A stretch of 64,000 nucleotides of DNA from Paratinospora sagittata (lineage: Eukaryota > Streptophyta > Magnoliopsida > Ranunculales > Menispermaceae): contig CM069600.1 in the NCBI GenBank assembly GCA_035771175.1, positions 5,603,729 to 5,667,728 of the forward strand, written 5' to 3'. A model generated the notes under the pieces. The model was not told the origin of the DNA. It saw nothing but the letters and a program-made list of their open reading frames with translations, and did not search any database. Position numbers and translations under genes: made by a program. This document shows positions 10,531 through 22,679 of the stretch, piece by piece; position 1 is the stretch's first letter; each line of letters opens with the position of its first letter.

Positions 10531-11637
10531 TACATAAACTATATTGTTCATAAAATAACATACTACATCTTGAACAAAGCTAATCAAAGGCTTAATAGAA
10601 ACAAAACAAAAATTGTAAACTAACATGAGCACAAAACAAACCTAACAACTTTGTCCTAATAAACTTGAGGAATATAATTACCAAATATAATTTTGAATTT
10701 TTTTTTAATAGTACTTGAACGTAGATTTTGGTTTGTATATTTTGGGAACTTGGGACTAGTTTCAATTGTTTTATTTTTTGTAAACTGTATATAACTATCA
10801 CATGTACTATTGTATATAAAACATAAATAGTGGTGGTTGTTTGGACTGTATATGATGAACAAAGGAATTATGGACTATTATTTGAGTTCCATATAGGCTC
10901 GAGGGTTTTGAACCATATGATAATCAATTGGATGATGATGAAATTTTATTTTTGGTTCAATTATCTTGATCATATACAGGTTATGTATTGAGTTTATTAT
11001 ATACTTTTTGCATAAAAGCTTATCAGTGCCTCAGGTCTTATCGTGTTGTGGCATTATCTGGGGTACTGTGTCGGTCATGACGACACCCAGAGAGGGGTCA
11101 CGACAGTTTTCAAAGTGCTACGTGAACGATTTTCATCTTGAGAAAAAGCTTTTTGAGTTCGATTCAAGATCTTTAAAAGCTTTCAAAAGAGTTATTCTCA
11201 TTCAACTGTGATTCATCCTTTATCATCTTGCTGAGCATTCTAGAGGAGAATCTAAGTATATTGTATAAGATTCTAAAGAGTTCTTAGTAAGAGTAAGAGA
11301 ACACCTTCCATTATTCTTGATTTTATTTCTTGTAAAGTGACTTGTGTCACTAGTGAGAAAGAGTGAGTGAATAGGATTCTTGTAAAGGAAATGAGATTAT
11401 AACTGGTTTGAACTTCATCCTTGACGTAGGATCCATAGTGGGTGTTTGAGAAATCTTGATTGGAATATGTCGTTGACGTAAGCTTGAAGAATCGAACCAC
11501 GCTAAAATTGTTTGTGCACCGTTAATTTCTTGCTTTCATATTTTTATTCTTGCTGCTCATTTATATTAATTTTTGAAAGGTAAAAATCTTGCATAAAGTC
11601 AAATTCACCCTTTTCTTGGACTTTAGTCTTGCCAACA
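10531..11637 (+). mobile_element. LTR fragments inserted before the inverted duplication
   Basis: The piece to about 11104 ends cggtcatgacg ... ggtcacgaca, which resembles the 3' edge of the gypsy LTRs elsewhere in this window. The following piece (11105-11637) ends aaattcaccc ... ttgccaaca, typical of a copia LTR 3' end. Both pieces are present in reverse in the right arm (about 48900-49990), so they predate the duplication. No coding sequence is seen. Confidence 0.5.
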
Positions 11638-12500
11638 CAGAAAAGCATTCTCAAGGCTCGGGGAATAACAGATCAAACAAGCTATCTTGAAATCTTCAAC
11701 AATCTGGTCGTCTATTGCTCTTCAACAATTACCTCTTTTTCCTTCAACCATGGGGTCCTTCCATGAACCCTTTTCCTTCTCTCTTGTCCTTTTATAAATT
11801 CCAGGTCTTATTCATGGCCTTCCACTTGACTGTAGAGAGAGAAAATTCATTTAGCTTCTTAGTAACCATTTTTGTGAAGTTCAATGGATCGAGCTTAGGG
11901 TCCTCCAAATAGGAAGGAATAGTGCGAAATAAGAATATTGGAGTGCACATTCATTTGGATAATATACCAAACGCCTTTGAAGAGGTTTGATTATCAACAT
12001 CAATAGAAAAAGCATGCCCCATATATATGAGAAGCTCCCCTCCTTTTGTCGCAATTGTGGTAGGCTCAATCACGGATATCCTTTCAGCAAATATCTCCGA
12101 GAAGCAAAATGAGATATGCAATTCAAATATTAATTTTGGAGATTGGCTATACTAAATAGTCAAACCATCCATGTCAATCTTCCTCACAAATGTAGAGCCA
12201 AATGAAGAAGATGATGGTATCGATCCTAACAAAGAGAAGATGATGGTATCAATCCTAACAAAGAAGTTTTTTCTTCTCCTTTCTGGCCTGTTGCAAAGAT
12301 TGAGCTGACACTAAATGATAAAGTAGACAAATCACCTAGACCCTCACCTTTATGCATGATCCCTATCTCCATAGAATGTGTTAACACATCTTTGCTTTGA
12401 GCTCTTTCGCCTTAGTAACAACGACAATCTGTCGTCTCTACTTGACAAAGACCTACGCTTCTTGATGATTCTTCCCTAAACAAGCAAAACGTTTGCCACT
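11638..12500 (+). mobile_element. LINE-associated ORF1-type fragment with zinc-knuckle remnant
   Basis: A broken reading frame near 11935-12110 gives degenerate HLDNIP, then KLPSFCRNCGRLNHG. This is the pattern of the DUF4283 / CCHC knuckle protein found next to plant LINE reverse transcriptases (LPxFCxxCGRxGH). The last Cys position reads Ser and the frame has stops, so it is dead. It is repeated in reverse at about 48060-48900. Confidence 0.45.
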
Positions 12501-12544
12501 TCAGCTATCAAAAGGACTAGGTCAAAGACCTAATCAAGAAGTTT

Positions 12545-12757
12545 TGGCCTTCAGTGTTATTAAACGCTTTGGTTTAATATAAACTAGCCAACTTTCTACT
12601 TGTTTCTAACATCTACAACCCTTAATTTCCAATGCTCTTTTACTGATTTGGCCAAATTGTGGCTTTAATTTTTTTCAACTGAATGCATGTTACATTACTA
12701 GCTAAAGTATTGTAACACAATCTTTTAGATTAAGAGAATCTAAAGTTAGATATGAAT
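12545..12757 (+). repeat. Direct repeat R, copy 2 (distal promoter of gene 4)
   Basis: This is the second copy of the 10318-10530 sequence. It continues into the conserved promoter block cttaaaatgccttcctc of the thionin-like genes, so this is probably the ancestral position. The right-arm partner is at about 47800-48015. Confidence 0.8.
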
Positions 12758-12849
12758 TTCTTAAAATGCCTTCCTCTTAATTAATACAATATAATAATTT
12801 TGAGATAGAAGTCATTAATACCGGAATCTAAACAAGATACTAGAAATCC

Positions 12850-12856
12850 TATAAAT
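12850..12856 (+). promoter_or_regulatory. Putative TATA box of thionin-like gene 4
   Basis: TATAAAT, 54 bp upstream of the ATG at 12910, in the conserved context ctagaaatcctataaattc. Confidence 0.5.
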
Positions 12857-12909
12857 TCAATTTGTTGGGGTGAATGGTCTTGTCAAACTACCTATAGCTG
12901 TGTAAAGAG

Positions 12910-13621
12910 ATGGAGGGAAAAGTGTTTTTAGTGCTTGTTTTACTAATTGGTGTATTTGCACATCAAACTAATGCCTCATTTTTTGGTTTTCCATTTTGTT
13001 ATGCAAAATGCTTTGGGTCATGTGTCAGCAAAACCAAAAATCCCGTTGAATGTACTGTCAATTGTTTAGGACAATGCACAGTAGATCTAGCTGAATACTC
13101 ATGCATTACAACGTGTGCATATACAAAATGTACCAAAATTAGCACAATTAATAATCCTCGTAAGTATTTTTCTTTTTAATTTTCTGTCTCTTACTATTTT
13201 TATGTTGTATCATGAAAGAGATTTAGAACCACATTGAAGATTTTGACCTAATATTTTATATAAATTATATTAAAAAATATTTTATATATGTTAGGTGTCA
13301 ACGTCATTTTTGGACGCTGGTATCTAACTCCTTTAAATGTCATAGAGATGTGCATGTATTGTACAACATCTTCAAAATCACATGCATTCTCAAAATATCT
13401 AAAAAAGACAGAATGCCAGCATTGAAAAGTGGCGTTGGACCTGGCGTACACACGCGCACAACAATTTACAATTTTTGTTCATATTAGAATAATAGTATTA
13501 TGTACATTATAAGTATCATGAGTTTTATTTCTTATTAGAATTTTTAATTACGTATACAGGTGAAAAGGAAGTTGGAGCTTGCTTGAAGTCATGCTCTAAA
13601 GGCTGCTCTAAGGGCCATTAG
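12910..13621 (+). CDS. Thionin-like cysteine-rich secreted peptide, gene 4 (two exons)
   Basis: Exons 12910-13159 and 13560-13621 flank a 400-bp phase-1 intron. The product is 103 aa. The signal peptide MEGKVFLVLVLL...NA is followed by four Cys triads: CYAKCFGSC, CTVNCLGQC, CITTCAYTKC and CLKSCSKGC. The C terminus is lysine-rich (KGCSKGH), unlike the acidic end of genes 3 and 6, so the mature peptides of the two subtypes differ in charge. Gene 5 is its inverted twin with the same intron length. The intron holds a block (about 13290-13460) also found in the gene 5 intron and, diverged, near 4600-4720. Confidence 0.9.
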
Positions 13622-14058
13622 TATGGTTATTTGTTAGATTAATATTTGTCTCATTCTAATAAATGTATGAATAAAGTTTTTCTTTCTCCAGTTGTGAACT
13701 TTACTCAATTCAAGTTTATCTTTGTATTTGCATTATGAATAAAAGCAAAGGTTGTCTCAATTTCAATTTTGGGAAACTTTTCATACTATAAAAGGTACCA
13801 TTTCTTATATCATATGTATTTCTCTTTGCTTTATAAATTGGTGAGCACATTTTCAATTAGCTTTGTTAAGCTCATTTTTGAGTTATTGGATGAACTTGCG
13901 TAAGTAATTGTGGAATACCTCATTCATCAAGGCTTGAAAGGTAGAGGGGGCATTGCTTAAGCCAAATGGCATTACCATGAATTCATAATGGCCTTGATGA
14001 GTTCGAAATGCCGTCTTTGAGGTGTTTTCCAATTCTACTTTGATTTGATGGTACCCAC

Positions 14059-15819
14059 TGTTAATCTAATTACCCTCACGTGTCGTACAAGAAAATATAT
14101 TTTAATGATTACAAATTACATTCTCATTAAGATATTATTACATATATATATTGCACATCCAATTATGCATGAAGATTGTTCAAGTTGGATGATGCATGAC
14201 GAAAAAGCTATCAAGACTATTTTCAGACTAAATAACATGATCGTTGAAGATTTAATATTTATATTTTTAGAGTCATTTAGGATTGTAGAATCTCGGATGT
14301 CATCTAATTCAGTAGACACTACTTATGATGCATATTTGCATATTAGCATGAGTTTCAAAAATAAAAAACATTTTTGATTAATATTTTTTTGAAAGATTTT
14401 CGATTGGTTTTGATCACTTTTGATGAATCTTTCAATGATTATTTTGATCTGAATTTATCGAGCTTTAAACTGATTAATCAAGTTTTCAAAAGATTGAAAA
14501 ATATCGAAATCAGTTTTTAGTGCTCCATTAGGGCACTGATAGCTCATCAGGGCGCTCATGTGATGGTCAGTCACTTAGTGATGAACTAGCATGGTAAGAC
14601 GCTGATGGAATGTCAAGACGTTGATGGTGTATAGGTTGAATTGCATTCTATTTATGTTAGGACGCTACCCACCTAGGAGCGCCCTCATAGAACCAACCTA
14701 ATTATACGTCAGGAAGTTGATCATGCGTCAGCACGCTCACGTGTTTCTAGAATTTTTGTGTTTAACACACATTAGGACACTACTCGCAGATTAGCGCCCT
14801 CATTGTTTTCTGGATTTTGAAATCTTCAAGTCCATCAGAACGCTCATAATCTAGGAGCGCCCTCAAAGGCAGAAACGGCAAAACCGTGTGTTGTGCGTCA
14901 AGACGCTAATGCTCTATCAGGACGCTCACACAATACTGTCAAAACGTTGATAACTGTGTCAGCCTGTGTTGTTTTCTATACTTTCTATTTTCGTAAAAGC
15001 ACAGAGGATTCAGGTGTTGTTGCACTATCTAAATCAATCCATTTCCATGAAACAATTTGACTGTTCAATTTGAAATGGATTTGAGCGTGAAAAACTTTCT
15101 TGAAGATTGAGATTAAGTGTTGTCTATATATACTATACTTGAAGCTTTTGAGCATAGAACAACTTATATATACAACTGAGAATCTTTGAAATTATTTGTG
15201 TGAAAAACTTTTGAAAGTTCTACTATCATTTTTGCAGTAAAAACTCTAATCTTTTTGTGAAAACTCTGATACGTTTTTTTTCTTCTGGATTTATTGATTC
15301 TCATTACAAACTTTCTCAAATTCATCGAAGAAAAGAAGAGCTTGGAACCTTTAGTATTTCAGTCGATCATCATAATACATATTATGTTGAATCAGTGTCA
15401 ACTGAAGCTCAAGGAAAGCTCTGTAAGTATTTTGTTGATTATTGGTAAAAGAATCAAAACTCTATACTCGTATTTTAGATTGTTAAGTGACTATGTGTGT
15501 CACTTGGTTTGAGCAAGTGTTGCTCATGTTATAACAGTTTTCTCTCACCCGTAAGTTGAGAAGGTGTAATGGTTTGATTATCACTCGTAAGAGGGTCTGG
15601 TAGTGGAGTTTGAACAAAATCTTAACTGGGAGGTTAGGTAGTGGATGCAAGCAAGGCCCAACCACTATAAATCTTTTGTGTACTGTTGCATATTGTTTCT
15701 TATTGCATTTTCTCTGTAGACTGCCATAACTTGCTGAATATTATTAATTGTTTTTAAAGAAAGGTATTAACTTGTCATTGTCCAATTCACCCCCCCTCTT
15801 GGACACATCTGGGCCAACA
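14059..15819 (+). mobile_element. Solo LTR D with perfect 5-bp target duplication
   Basis: The 1761-bp element begins TGTTAATCT and ends GGGCCAACA. It is flanked by cccac on both sides (14054-14058 and 15820-15824), where it splits the gypsy C reverse transcriptase codons for Ser-Gly. The tail with a ttcaccccccctcttgg block is typical of long copia LTRs. There is no internal region, primer site or second LTR, so this is the product of LTR-LTR recombination. Confidence 0.85.
14520..14960 (+). repeat. Degenerate short repeats in solo LTR D
   Basis: Variants of a 10-14-bp motif around (t)caggacgct(g/c)a and gagcgccctcat recur more than ten times over about 440 bp. The copies are irregularly spaced and GC-richer than the surroundings. 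Confidence 0.5.
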
Positions 15820-17624
15820 CCCACTTCTAAGATCAATCTTGGAAAAAAATATTTGCTCAATGTAGCTTGTCCAATAACTCGTTGATGACCGGACTAGGAA
15901 ATCGATCTTTAATGGTGGCCTTGTTGAGAGTTCGATATTCGACACACATGCACCATGAACCATCATGCTTTTTTACTAGAATCACAGGTGAAGAATAAGA
16001 GTTATTACTCTGTTTGATCATACCCGTACAAAACATCTTATTCACAATCTTCTCAATTTCAGCTTTTTGGTACTATGGGTACCTATAAGGTTTAACACTT
16101 AAGAGGTTCAGTTGCAGGTTTCATTGGAATTTTCTGGTCTTGAGTTCTAGGAGGTGGCAAGCTTTTAGTCTCTTCAAACACATCATGAAATTCTTGTAAA
16201 ATTTGCTTCAACCTTGAATTATGATAACCCTACTTAGTCTTGGCAAGTGTGACACTAATTCAAAATAATTGAAGCAACACCCCTTTTCTACATCTTCTGG
16301 CTTCACGACAAAGTTTGAGTTCTCCAACTAACTTATGATCATTAGGAAAAGTTCCCCCTTGAAGAAACACCTCTTTGCCAGCAACATTGAAACTTCATTT
16401 GCAATTTATCAAAGTCCCACACTATAGAACCAGCAACACCACATCATATCCTTCATCAGGAAGAAGATAAAAAAACCACAAAAATGGGTACTCCTTGTAA
16501 ATTTAATCTCACATTTTTGCGCGTACCTTGGCTAGCAAGCCTTTCCCCTGAAGCCACCATAACCTCAAATCATTCCTTACCATCTGGGTGTAATCCCCAT
16601 TTTATTTACTACGTCGTCATTCATGAAATTATAGGTGCTTCCCGAGTCAACCAAAACAGTGGTTGATATGCGCCCAATGCTCCTTTTACTCTCATTGTCT
16701 TCGACGCTCTAGTGCCCACCATAACATGTAAGGAAAATTTTGGCAACTGATTGAAGTCTTGTTGAATTGTGTCTTCTTTTTCCATAACAACATCACCGCC
16801 ATCTTCAGCATAACACTAACAACATCACCGCCATCTTCAGCATAACACCCTTCAAGCAAGAACAACTTTTTGCATCGATGTTCCAGTGTAAACTTTTCAT
16901 TACAGTTACAACACAATCCCTTGGCATGTTGTTCTTGCATTTCGATTTGGGCCAATCGCCGCATCGGAAGAGTTGAGTTCATAGTTGTTGCTTGGGGCCC
17001 ATCTTCTTAATTTTGGGTGTACGAGTGGATCTTCTTTGCGAGGTGTTTCAGGGTTCAAATAATCGAGCAAGGCCAATTGCCTCAGTTAGTGATTTAGGAC
17101 AGCTAGATAATACACCAGCTTTAATGTTATCATTCAATTCACTGATAAAACAAGTAATTTGACGAGTTTGAGGAAGATACCCAGCCTTAGATAATAAATT
17201 TTCAAAACTGGTTTGATATTCATCAACAGTTTCAACTTGTTGCAACTTCTTTAATTCACCGAAGAAATCTTCCAATTGCGTGGGTTCAAATTGAGCATGT
17301 AACCCATTGTGAAACTCTTGCCAAGTCACATTGCCCTTTTCTTGTTTAAGCATTTGGTACCATAATTGGGCATCACCGTCCAAATGAAATGAAGCAAGTG
17401 CAACTCGGTCCTCATTGGGGGTTTGGTAAAACGCAAAAAATTGTTCAACACGACAAACCCAACTTCTTGTATCTTTTTCACCCTTGAAGCGAGGAAAGTC
17501 AAGTTTAACAATCTTGGGACGGTAAGGCTATTGTGAACTGGCTTGAGTGGTTCCATTAGCATTACTAGGACGTTCTCCATGGTTCTTGGGTTGAGTAGCC
17601 GATTAATCTCCTACTTCTTGATCA

Positions 17625-17768
17625 TGTCAGTATTTAATGTTAAAATATGGAAGTATACTTCCTTTGTAGAATATAATGCTTTTAATTTTAATTTTATGTT
17701 AGTTTTCTTTTATAATTCTCTTTTGCTGATCTTTAGGTATTTTAAATGAAATAACTTTATGTTGACCT
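17625..17768 (+). other. Displaced 3' flank of a thionin-like gene
   Basis: This 144-bp stretch (agaatataatgcttttaa, then gatctttaggtattttaaat) matches 50560-50705 downstream of gene 6 in the same orientation. Its natural continuation is at 46644, on the other side of the 28.9-kb nest, so it marks the original target of copia element B. Confidence 0.65.
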
Positions 17769-18066
17769 TGTTAGATTGTGAAGCTAAAATAATTATTTTA
17801 TGTATGAAATTACAATTGTACCCTCATATGAGGTTAGTATATAAACTCAATTAGAATTAGAGTTTACGTGAGAGATTAAGAGGTGTGGTGAGAGTTGTAA
17901 GAGAGTGCTCATAGAGTGGCTTTCCATTGTAAACCTTTATTGATAGTAAATTGAGTGTTGGTTTACTCCATGGACGTATGAATTTCTTTCTAAACCACGT
18001 TAAATCTCTTGTCTCTGTGTTTTCTCTTTGTGTGTATTTACGATTTCTTGGGTTTATTATTTGACA
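17769..18066 (+). repeat. 5' LTR of copia B
   Basis: 298 bp, starting TGTTAGATTG and ending TTTGACA. It shares the blocks gaaattacaattgtaccctc and gagtgctcatagagtgg with the 3' LTR. Confidence 0.8.
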
Positions 18067-18068
18067 AC

Positions 18069-18080
18069 TGGTATCAGAGC
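18069..18080 (+). other. Primer binding site of copia B
   Basis: TGGTATCAGAGC, complementary to the 3' end of initiator tRNA-Met, two bases after the 5' LTR. Confidence 0.8.
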
Positions 18081-18245
18081 TTTGGGTGCTACAAACACAA
18101 CAATCGTCGTACTTTCGGATTGTCGTGAACAATCGAAAGATTTGATTATGGCCGCAACTTATTAGTATTTCATGGTGAGAGTCGAGAGTTCAGCGTTGAT
18201 CGCAGTTGTTGGAGTTGGTGGTAAAGAAACAAGTCGGTGACTTTG

Positions 18246-20158
18246 TGTAACATTCCATAATTTTAATTAAATACATACGTTGAAATACATGTATATCGAG
18301 ATATATAATACACGTATTTTATACGTAGGAACTAAATATAGCTTGATAATACACGTATTTTATACGTAAGAGCCCAATATATGTGTGTATGTACAAAAAG
18401 AAGATGATACCTATGGGATCATCTTATATGGGTGCTTACAAGTTAAACATTGGAGTTGAGTTGAATTATGAGGTTGGTTACGTAAATATGTGGATTGAGT
18501 GTCTCGAAGAAGAAAAAAGATGAATAAAGTTACTGTTCATTTGCGGGTACTGTTCACCGAACAGTATTGTAAACAGTACTCGTATGAAATAATAATAAAA
18601 AATTAAACGCAGGAAAGTAGTTGCAGAGAGCGGAAGACCGAGAAGAAGGAGAAGAAAAAAAAGGAGAACGCGGGATTCGCGTCCAATCGGGCCTCGCAGT
18701 AAGTGATTTTCACTCTCTTTCTTCGTGAAATTGCTATCTAAGCTAGATGTAAGGAGTAATTTTAGCTGTGGGAGCCGTTTTACAGCATTTTGACAAATTT
18801 GGGTATTGACCCAACGTGAAAAAAAAATCTGCTAAAAAGGTAAATAAAAACTTCATAGACTGTAGGGACCCCGAATATGTGGTTAAATTTTATTTCATGA
18901 GTTTTGGAGACCGTTTGACAATTTTAATACAATTTACATGTTTCGAATAAATAATGACGAATAGTACTATGAACAGTGATGTAAATAGTGAACAGAGATG
19001 TGAACAGTAATGTAAATAGTGAACAGTAATGTGAATAGTAACAGTAATGTGAATAGTAAACAGTAATGTGAATAGTAAACAGTGATGAAAACAGTGATGT
19101 GAATGAACAGTGATGTGAACAATGATTTGAAAGCATAGAATCGTAGAGAACTGAATTCCGGACGTTTCGATACTAAGATCGTGATTTTTGGATATGATTT
19201 GCTATTTTTAGTAGCTAAAGATATGATAAATGGTGATTCTCATGAGAGTCTACGGTTCATTTCAGTGTTTACATTGAGAGCTTAAGTGCATGGATAAATG
19301 CTCTAGTGGACGCATTTTGATGGATGTTTATTGTTGCTCGGATATATTGGGTTAGATACCCCGTGTAACCACTGTGAGTATAGTTTTCTTGATTTGGTTC
19401 TTGCATGGCATTGTACACATATAAATTGTTTGATTGTATACACGTTATATTTATATATAATGCGTTGAGTTTTATGGATCATGCAAACTGATTTTAGCAA
19501 TTGGAGTTTGTAATGATGTCATTTTGTTAGGAATTAGACCCGGATGAGGTTTTGCGAGTCCTCATTGTCAGTAGGTCTGTCCTAACAAGGGTTGCGATCC
19601 TTGAAATGACTGTGAATTGGGTAATGAGAGGCTGTGGCTACCTTGTAACGGCCATACAAGGGTTAGACTCGCTCTCTTGCCTTGAGGAGGAGGGAGATTG
19701 TGCATTGTGTTATTGAAAACTCATGCCATTTATGTTGTTGACATGTATAATATATTCGTTGAATGATACATGTGTGAATAAGTGTTTGAAATGATTTTAA
19801 ATGTCATATTTTTCTAAATGTATATAATTGTCATCTCAAGAACTATATTCACTGAGCTATTGTTTGCTTACTCCATTTCCTCAAATATTTCAGGTATTGA
19901 GTCGAAGGGAAAAGAAAAAATCCGTGAGTGATAATCACGTGAGCCTTTGTCTGATATATTTATGTATGCTTGGAGGAAATAGGTTATATTTTTGTTATTT
20001 TGATATGTATACTTATCACATACTATATATATAATATCACCTAGATGAGTTGTGTGGTAATATTATATAATGCTTGGGATGATGGAATGAGATGATCATA
20101 GATATTTATCAGGTGAGAATTTAATTTGTGGAAGGAATGGAATGAATGTGAGTGGAAT
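18246..20158 (+). repeat. 5' LTR of gypsy A, 3' end missing
   Basis: It aligns with 37713-39555 and stops at gagtggaat, where element E begins. The last about 216 bp of the LTR (equivalent to 39556-39770) are absent here. Confidence 0.8.
18955..19125 (+). repeat. Minisatellite in the 5' LTR of A
   Basis: About nine to ten copies of a 16-20-bp unit of the form gaacagtgatgtgaatagt. The equivalent stretch of the 3' LTR (38430-38520) has only about five, so the tract changed length after insertion. Confidence 0.8.
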
Positions 20159-22621
20159 TGTCACGACGCCCCTAACGTAGGCTGACGTCATGATCGGCAC
20201 AATGTACTATACATTATACATCCATGTATACGGTGTACAATACACTGTCAGCCTCAATATAAATACACCATTTCAAATTCCTTGATAGATTTCAAATCAA
20301 AATCTATATTCATTCATTTTCACACTCAATAACATTCAGATCTTTATCATCATAACAGTATTTCATATCCCAAAACGTCAAGTATGATTCATAGTATCAC
20401 CCCACTCACTCGTCTATGTGATAATATATATATACATGCTAATTATACATATCGAAATTAATCATATTGTAACCATTTCTTCCATACATACATAGCAACT
20501 AAAGTTTCCAGAAGACGATTTATCCTTTCTTTGCTTTTCCTTTTGCTTTTGGTTCCTTACCTGAAATATTGTGAGGTAATGAGGTGAGCTACAACAAGCT
20601 CAGTGAGTAAGTTCCATTCTATGGCATTCATATGCATTTAATAAACATGTTGATAAAATCATAATCAAATACATTTAAAAATACAAGTGCAAAAAGACAA
20701 TACATACATGCACAAAATAGCTTGGAGCTTCCTGCAATATTTTTCAAAACAATTTCACTTTCCCACTGAAAGTCATATCCATCTCCCACCTTCTAAGTAT
20801 AGAGCGGGACTCACCCCTCGTTCGGCCCAAACAAGGGTAGCCTAACTGTCCTCTCATACTCAATTTCATCACAATCAATTCCAAGACAGCCGCTAAGCCC
20901 ATGAGATACTCAAGGTACTACTCATGCGGGACTTATTCCTGGAATGACTCATGTTCTAACATGTTCTTACAGGTTAGACATGCTTCGTTTTTGAAATATT
21001 TTTCATGTATTTAATCAATGCAAATTTATACCATGACATTCATACATGCTTATCATTTCAAACAGTTCATAGCTACAATGCCATACAAAATAACCAAGAA
21101 ATGGAATGATACTCACCTAATGCCAACACAGCCTAATGTTGACCAAATATCACAACCACTGCGTACTGTCCTCACCTATTCCAAACTTTGCTGTAATTTC
21201 ACCAAACAATAATCAATTATTTTTCATATGATTTTACTCTCAAATATACCCATAAATACTACGTGTCAGTATATAATTATGAAACTTAATCTTATTTGTA
21301 TATAAACATCTCAATCCCACCTATATATTATTCCATCAATATATTTGCATGCCATCAAATAAATCTCAAACCTATTCATATATACATAAGTTAATATATT
21401 TTTCAACCTCATGCATATATGACTATATATACACATTAATATATTAATATATACCCATTCATATATTAATATATGCATTCAGATATTACTATACACATTA
21501 CTATATTAATATATACCCATTCATATATTAATATATACATTCAGATATTACTATACACATTAATATATACCCATTCATATATTACTATTCATTCATATAG
21601 TAATATACGTACATATTAGTATATTACTATAATTCTCAACATCCTTTTGATCACCATAATTTTCACCAACATACTGTACAGTTTCAATTTGCCAGCACAT
21701 AGGCTTCAGTCACTGAAATTCGACTCCAAGACTCCTACTCAACGAGATTTGGAATACCCAAATTAATCATAAAATTTACCATTTCATCATCAAATTAATC
21801 ATGTAAGAGCATCATGAATTTCCAGCCATTAAACTCATTCTTCCAATCATCCCATCTACCATTGAAGATCATCCAAAATCAAGTATGTTGGATAACTCAT
21901 CAAGAAGATTACAAAATTGGAAAAGTTAGCTTAAAATACCACGAATTTACCTTGGTTTGAAGCTCTCAAACCCTCTGCTCTTCTTCCTCAACGTTTGCTG
22001 AAATTGTATTTTTGTTGCTTAGGTTGGTTCATATATTCATTTATTCAATTCAACAACTCAAGAGTGTCAAACGTTTTGTAACAAATGTCTAACAAACTTA
22101 ACACTTGTGAAATGAAAAGTTTCACATGTGTCTAACAAGTACAAGTGTCCAACACATTTGCATTTGTTAAATGAAAAATTTCATACGTGCATAATAAGTC
22201 TACCAACTATAACAAGTGTCCAACCAAGTTAACACTTGTTAAATGGAAGGTTTCAAACGTGTATAATAAATATAACAACTATAACAAGTGTCCAATAAGT
22301 CCAACAATTTTAACACTTGCTAACAAGTGTATAATAAGTATAACAAGTGTAACACTTGTGAAATAAATAAATAAAATAATAAAAGGTGAGCAACCCATTT
22401 TCATTTGATTCCATGCTCCCCTCCATTATACTTAATTGATCATAACACATGATTATTTTATGTATTACACCATTATACATTAATACATATCAACCACGAC
22501 AATTTATTAAAATACCTCGTACACACTGTATACGAGTATTATACACATCGACTACGTGCACAAGATCGTATTGGGCAGTCCACGTCATCATGACATCAGG
22601 TGCGGAAAGTGGGTCGTTACA
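20159..22621 (-). repeat. 3' LTR of element E (2463 bp)
   Basis: On the plus strand it begins TGTCACGACGCC and ends GGTCGTTACA. It contains the palindrome TGACGTCA at 20183-20190 near its 3' edge and an AT-rich run of att-aatatat units at 21420-21620. Confidence 0.9.
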
Positions 22622-22634
22622 ATCTCCCCAACTT
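22622..22634 (-). other. Polypurine tract of element E
   Basis: The minus strand reads AAGTTGGGGAGAT directly before the 3' LTR start TGTAAC, the expected second-strand primer. Confidence 0.8.
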
Positions 22635-22679
22635 AAAGAATTTTGTCCTCGAAATTTAAAAGATAAGGAGAATCATACC

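Larger units (their letters stand above)
6955..13876 (+). repeat. Left arm of a large inverted duplication carrying two thionin-like genes
   Basis: This segment matches the reverse complement of about 46676-52802 over most of its length: part of gene 2 exon 1, gene 3, LTR and LINE debris, then gene 4 and its 3' flank. The outer end falls in gene 2 exon 1 (about 6955). The inner end is near aagctcatt (13876), after which gypsy remnant C begins. One segment (about 9281-10445) has no partner in the right arm. Confidence 0.85.
13877..17610 (-). mobile_element. Gypsy remnant C (gag, zinc knuckle, partial reverse transcriptase)
   Basis: Minus-strand coding pieces appear in the order expected of a gypsy element. 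A frameshifted gag lies at 17580-17048 (..LDGDAQLWYQML at its start, retrotransposon gag type). A zinc-knuckle region lies at 16982-16692 (CCNCNEKFTLEHRC). Reverse transcriptase begins at 16045-15821 ([33 protein letters not shown]) and continues at 14050-13880 ([28 protein letters not shown]). The frame is split by solo LTR D within the RT motif. No LTRs of C were found. The truncated RT end marks the inner boundary of the left inverted arm. Confidence 0.7.

Noticed and set aside
13290..13460. Intron block shared by genes 4 and 5 and near 4600-4720, considered as a MITE
   Set aside because: Terminal inverted repeats and target duplication could not be defined; in genes 4 and 5 it is shared simply through the large duplication.
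14045..14377. 110-codon frame
   Set aside because: It crosses the border from gypsy C into solo LTR D, so it is not one biological unit.
18069..18080. TGGTATCAGAGC taken as a tRNA gene part
   Set aside because: It is the primer binding site of an LTR element; no cloverleaf sequence surrounds it. The same applies at 27564-27575 and 35911-35922.
21018..21212. 64-codon frame repeated exactly at 28439-28633
   Set aside because: Identical because it lies in the two LTRs of element E; no coding evidence.
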